Below are positions 4,958 to 5,242 of a DNA stretch of 5,242 nt, one piece after another. Within the stretch, counting starts at the first letter, position 1, and each line of letters starts with the position of its first letter. A program made the position numbers and the translations under genes. Under the pieces are notes generated by a model. The model ran no database searches, was not told the origin of the DNA, and saw nothing but the letters and a program-made list of their open reading frames with translations. Origin of the DNA: JBOFMT01 sp051658525 (GTDB lineage: Bacteria > Bacillota_I > Bacilli_A > Erysipelotrichales > Erysipelotrichaceae). The DNA is taken from positions 1 through 5,242 of the forward strand of contig JBOFMT010000071.1 of assembly GCA_051658525.1 (NCBI GenBank), in the 5' to 3' direction.

Positions 4958-5242
4958 ATGGAAGAACATAACGAATATGAAGAGATCGATTTATCGCAAT
5001 TGTATCATCTAATAAAATCAAATCTAAAGTACATTATCTTGACAGCATTGACGGGGGCAGTGGTTGCACTGGCATTTACGATCTTTTTTATTGATCAAGA
5101 ATATGCATCGGTTGCATCGCTTTATTTAAAACCAAAAGTAGTAGAAGGTGTTGTAGATAGTAACGGTCTTACAACCAATCAAAAACTGGTGAGCGATTAC
5201 ATGATTATCATGAAGTCAGATAAAGTATTAACGCCGGTTGCT
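4958..5242 (+). CDS. Wzz/CpsC/CapA-type polysaccharide co-polymerase, N-terminal part
   Basis: The 95 codons visible run off the right edge. The protein starts MEEHNEYEEIDLSQLYHLIK, an acidic N-terminus leading into the short amphipathic segment typical of the chain-length-determinant (Wzz) domain. A membrane helix follows at about 25-44 (YIILTALTGAVVALAFTIFF), then the extracytoplasmic start with YASVASLYLKPK and NQKLVSDYMIIMKSDKVL (about 74-91). Those last elements are shared by Wzz, CpsC and CapA proteins. In Bacillota such proteins control polysaccharide chain length and activate a cytosolic tyrosine kinase (CpsD/CapB type), usually encoded next. The start at 4958 is set by AGGGGG (4944-4949) eight bases upstream. 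It opens a transcription unit after the terminator at 4755-4787 and, with the LCP gene, identifies a capsule or exopolysaccharide locus continuing to the right. Confidence 0.9.
   Translation, partial: MEEHNEYEEIDLSQLYHLIKSNLKYIILTALTGAVVALAFTIFFIDQEYASVASLYLKPKVVEGVVDSNGLTTNQKLVSDYMIIMKSDKVLTPVA

Noticed and set aside
1..5242. Search by eye for CRISPR arrays, insertion sequences, tRNA or rRNA genes
   Set aside because: No regularly spaced direct repeats, transposase motifs, terminal inverted repeats or structured RNA signatures were seen.

Overview
The window is bacterial chromosomal DNA, AT-rich (roughly 38-40% GC by eye), with strong AGGAGG-like ribosome binding sites, tight gene packing and a CpsA/CpsC-type capsule gene arrangement. 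These traits point to a low-GC Bacillota (Firmicutes). An Erysipelotrichia-like host would fit, but that is only an impression; no marker in the window fixes the genus.

Left part (1-1344, minus strand): a gene for a DUF4438 protein (481-1344) is followed 38 bp downstream by an unrecognised gene (1-442) that runs off the left edge. The two look like one transcription unit. A 7-bp inverted repeat lies directly against the ribosome binding site of the DUF4438 gene.

Divergent intergenic region (1345-1570): this carries the control elements for both directions. The best rightward promoter candidate is TTACCA-17 bp-TATACT (1398-1426). A weaker leftward candidate shares its GTATAC core.

Central operon (1571-4752, plus strand): four tightly spaced genes. 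(1) A LytR-CpsA-Psr (LCP) protein with three membrane segments and a CpsA-type accessory region, expected to attach an undecaprenyl-linked glycopolymer to peptidoglycan. (2) A soluble protein made of two retropepsin-like aspartic protease repeats in one chain (DTGA...ILG and DSGA...ILG), the most unusual item here. (3) A short cytosolic cyclophilin whose start overlaps the protease stop as ATGA. (4) A 108-residue multi-pass membrane protein whose start overlaps the cyclophilin stop as TAATG. A clear intrinsic terminator (4755-4787) ends the operon.

Right part (4788-5242): a 170-nt leader with several small palindromes, a weak promoter candidate and G-run/C-run pairing options precedes a Wzz/CpsC/CapA-type polysaccharide co-polymerase gene, cut by the right edge. 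With the LCP gene it marks the beginning of a Wzy-type capsule or exopolysaccharide locus. The first enzyme group (LCP, tandem aspartic protease, cyclophilin, small membrane protein) appears to be transcribed separately from the polymerisation genes that start at 4958.
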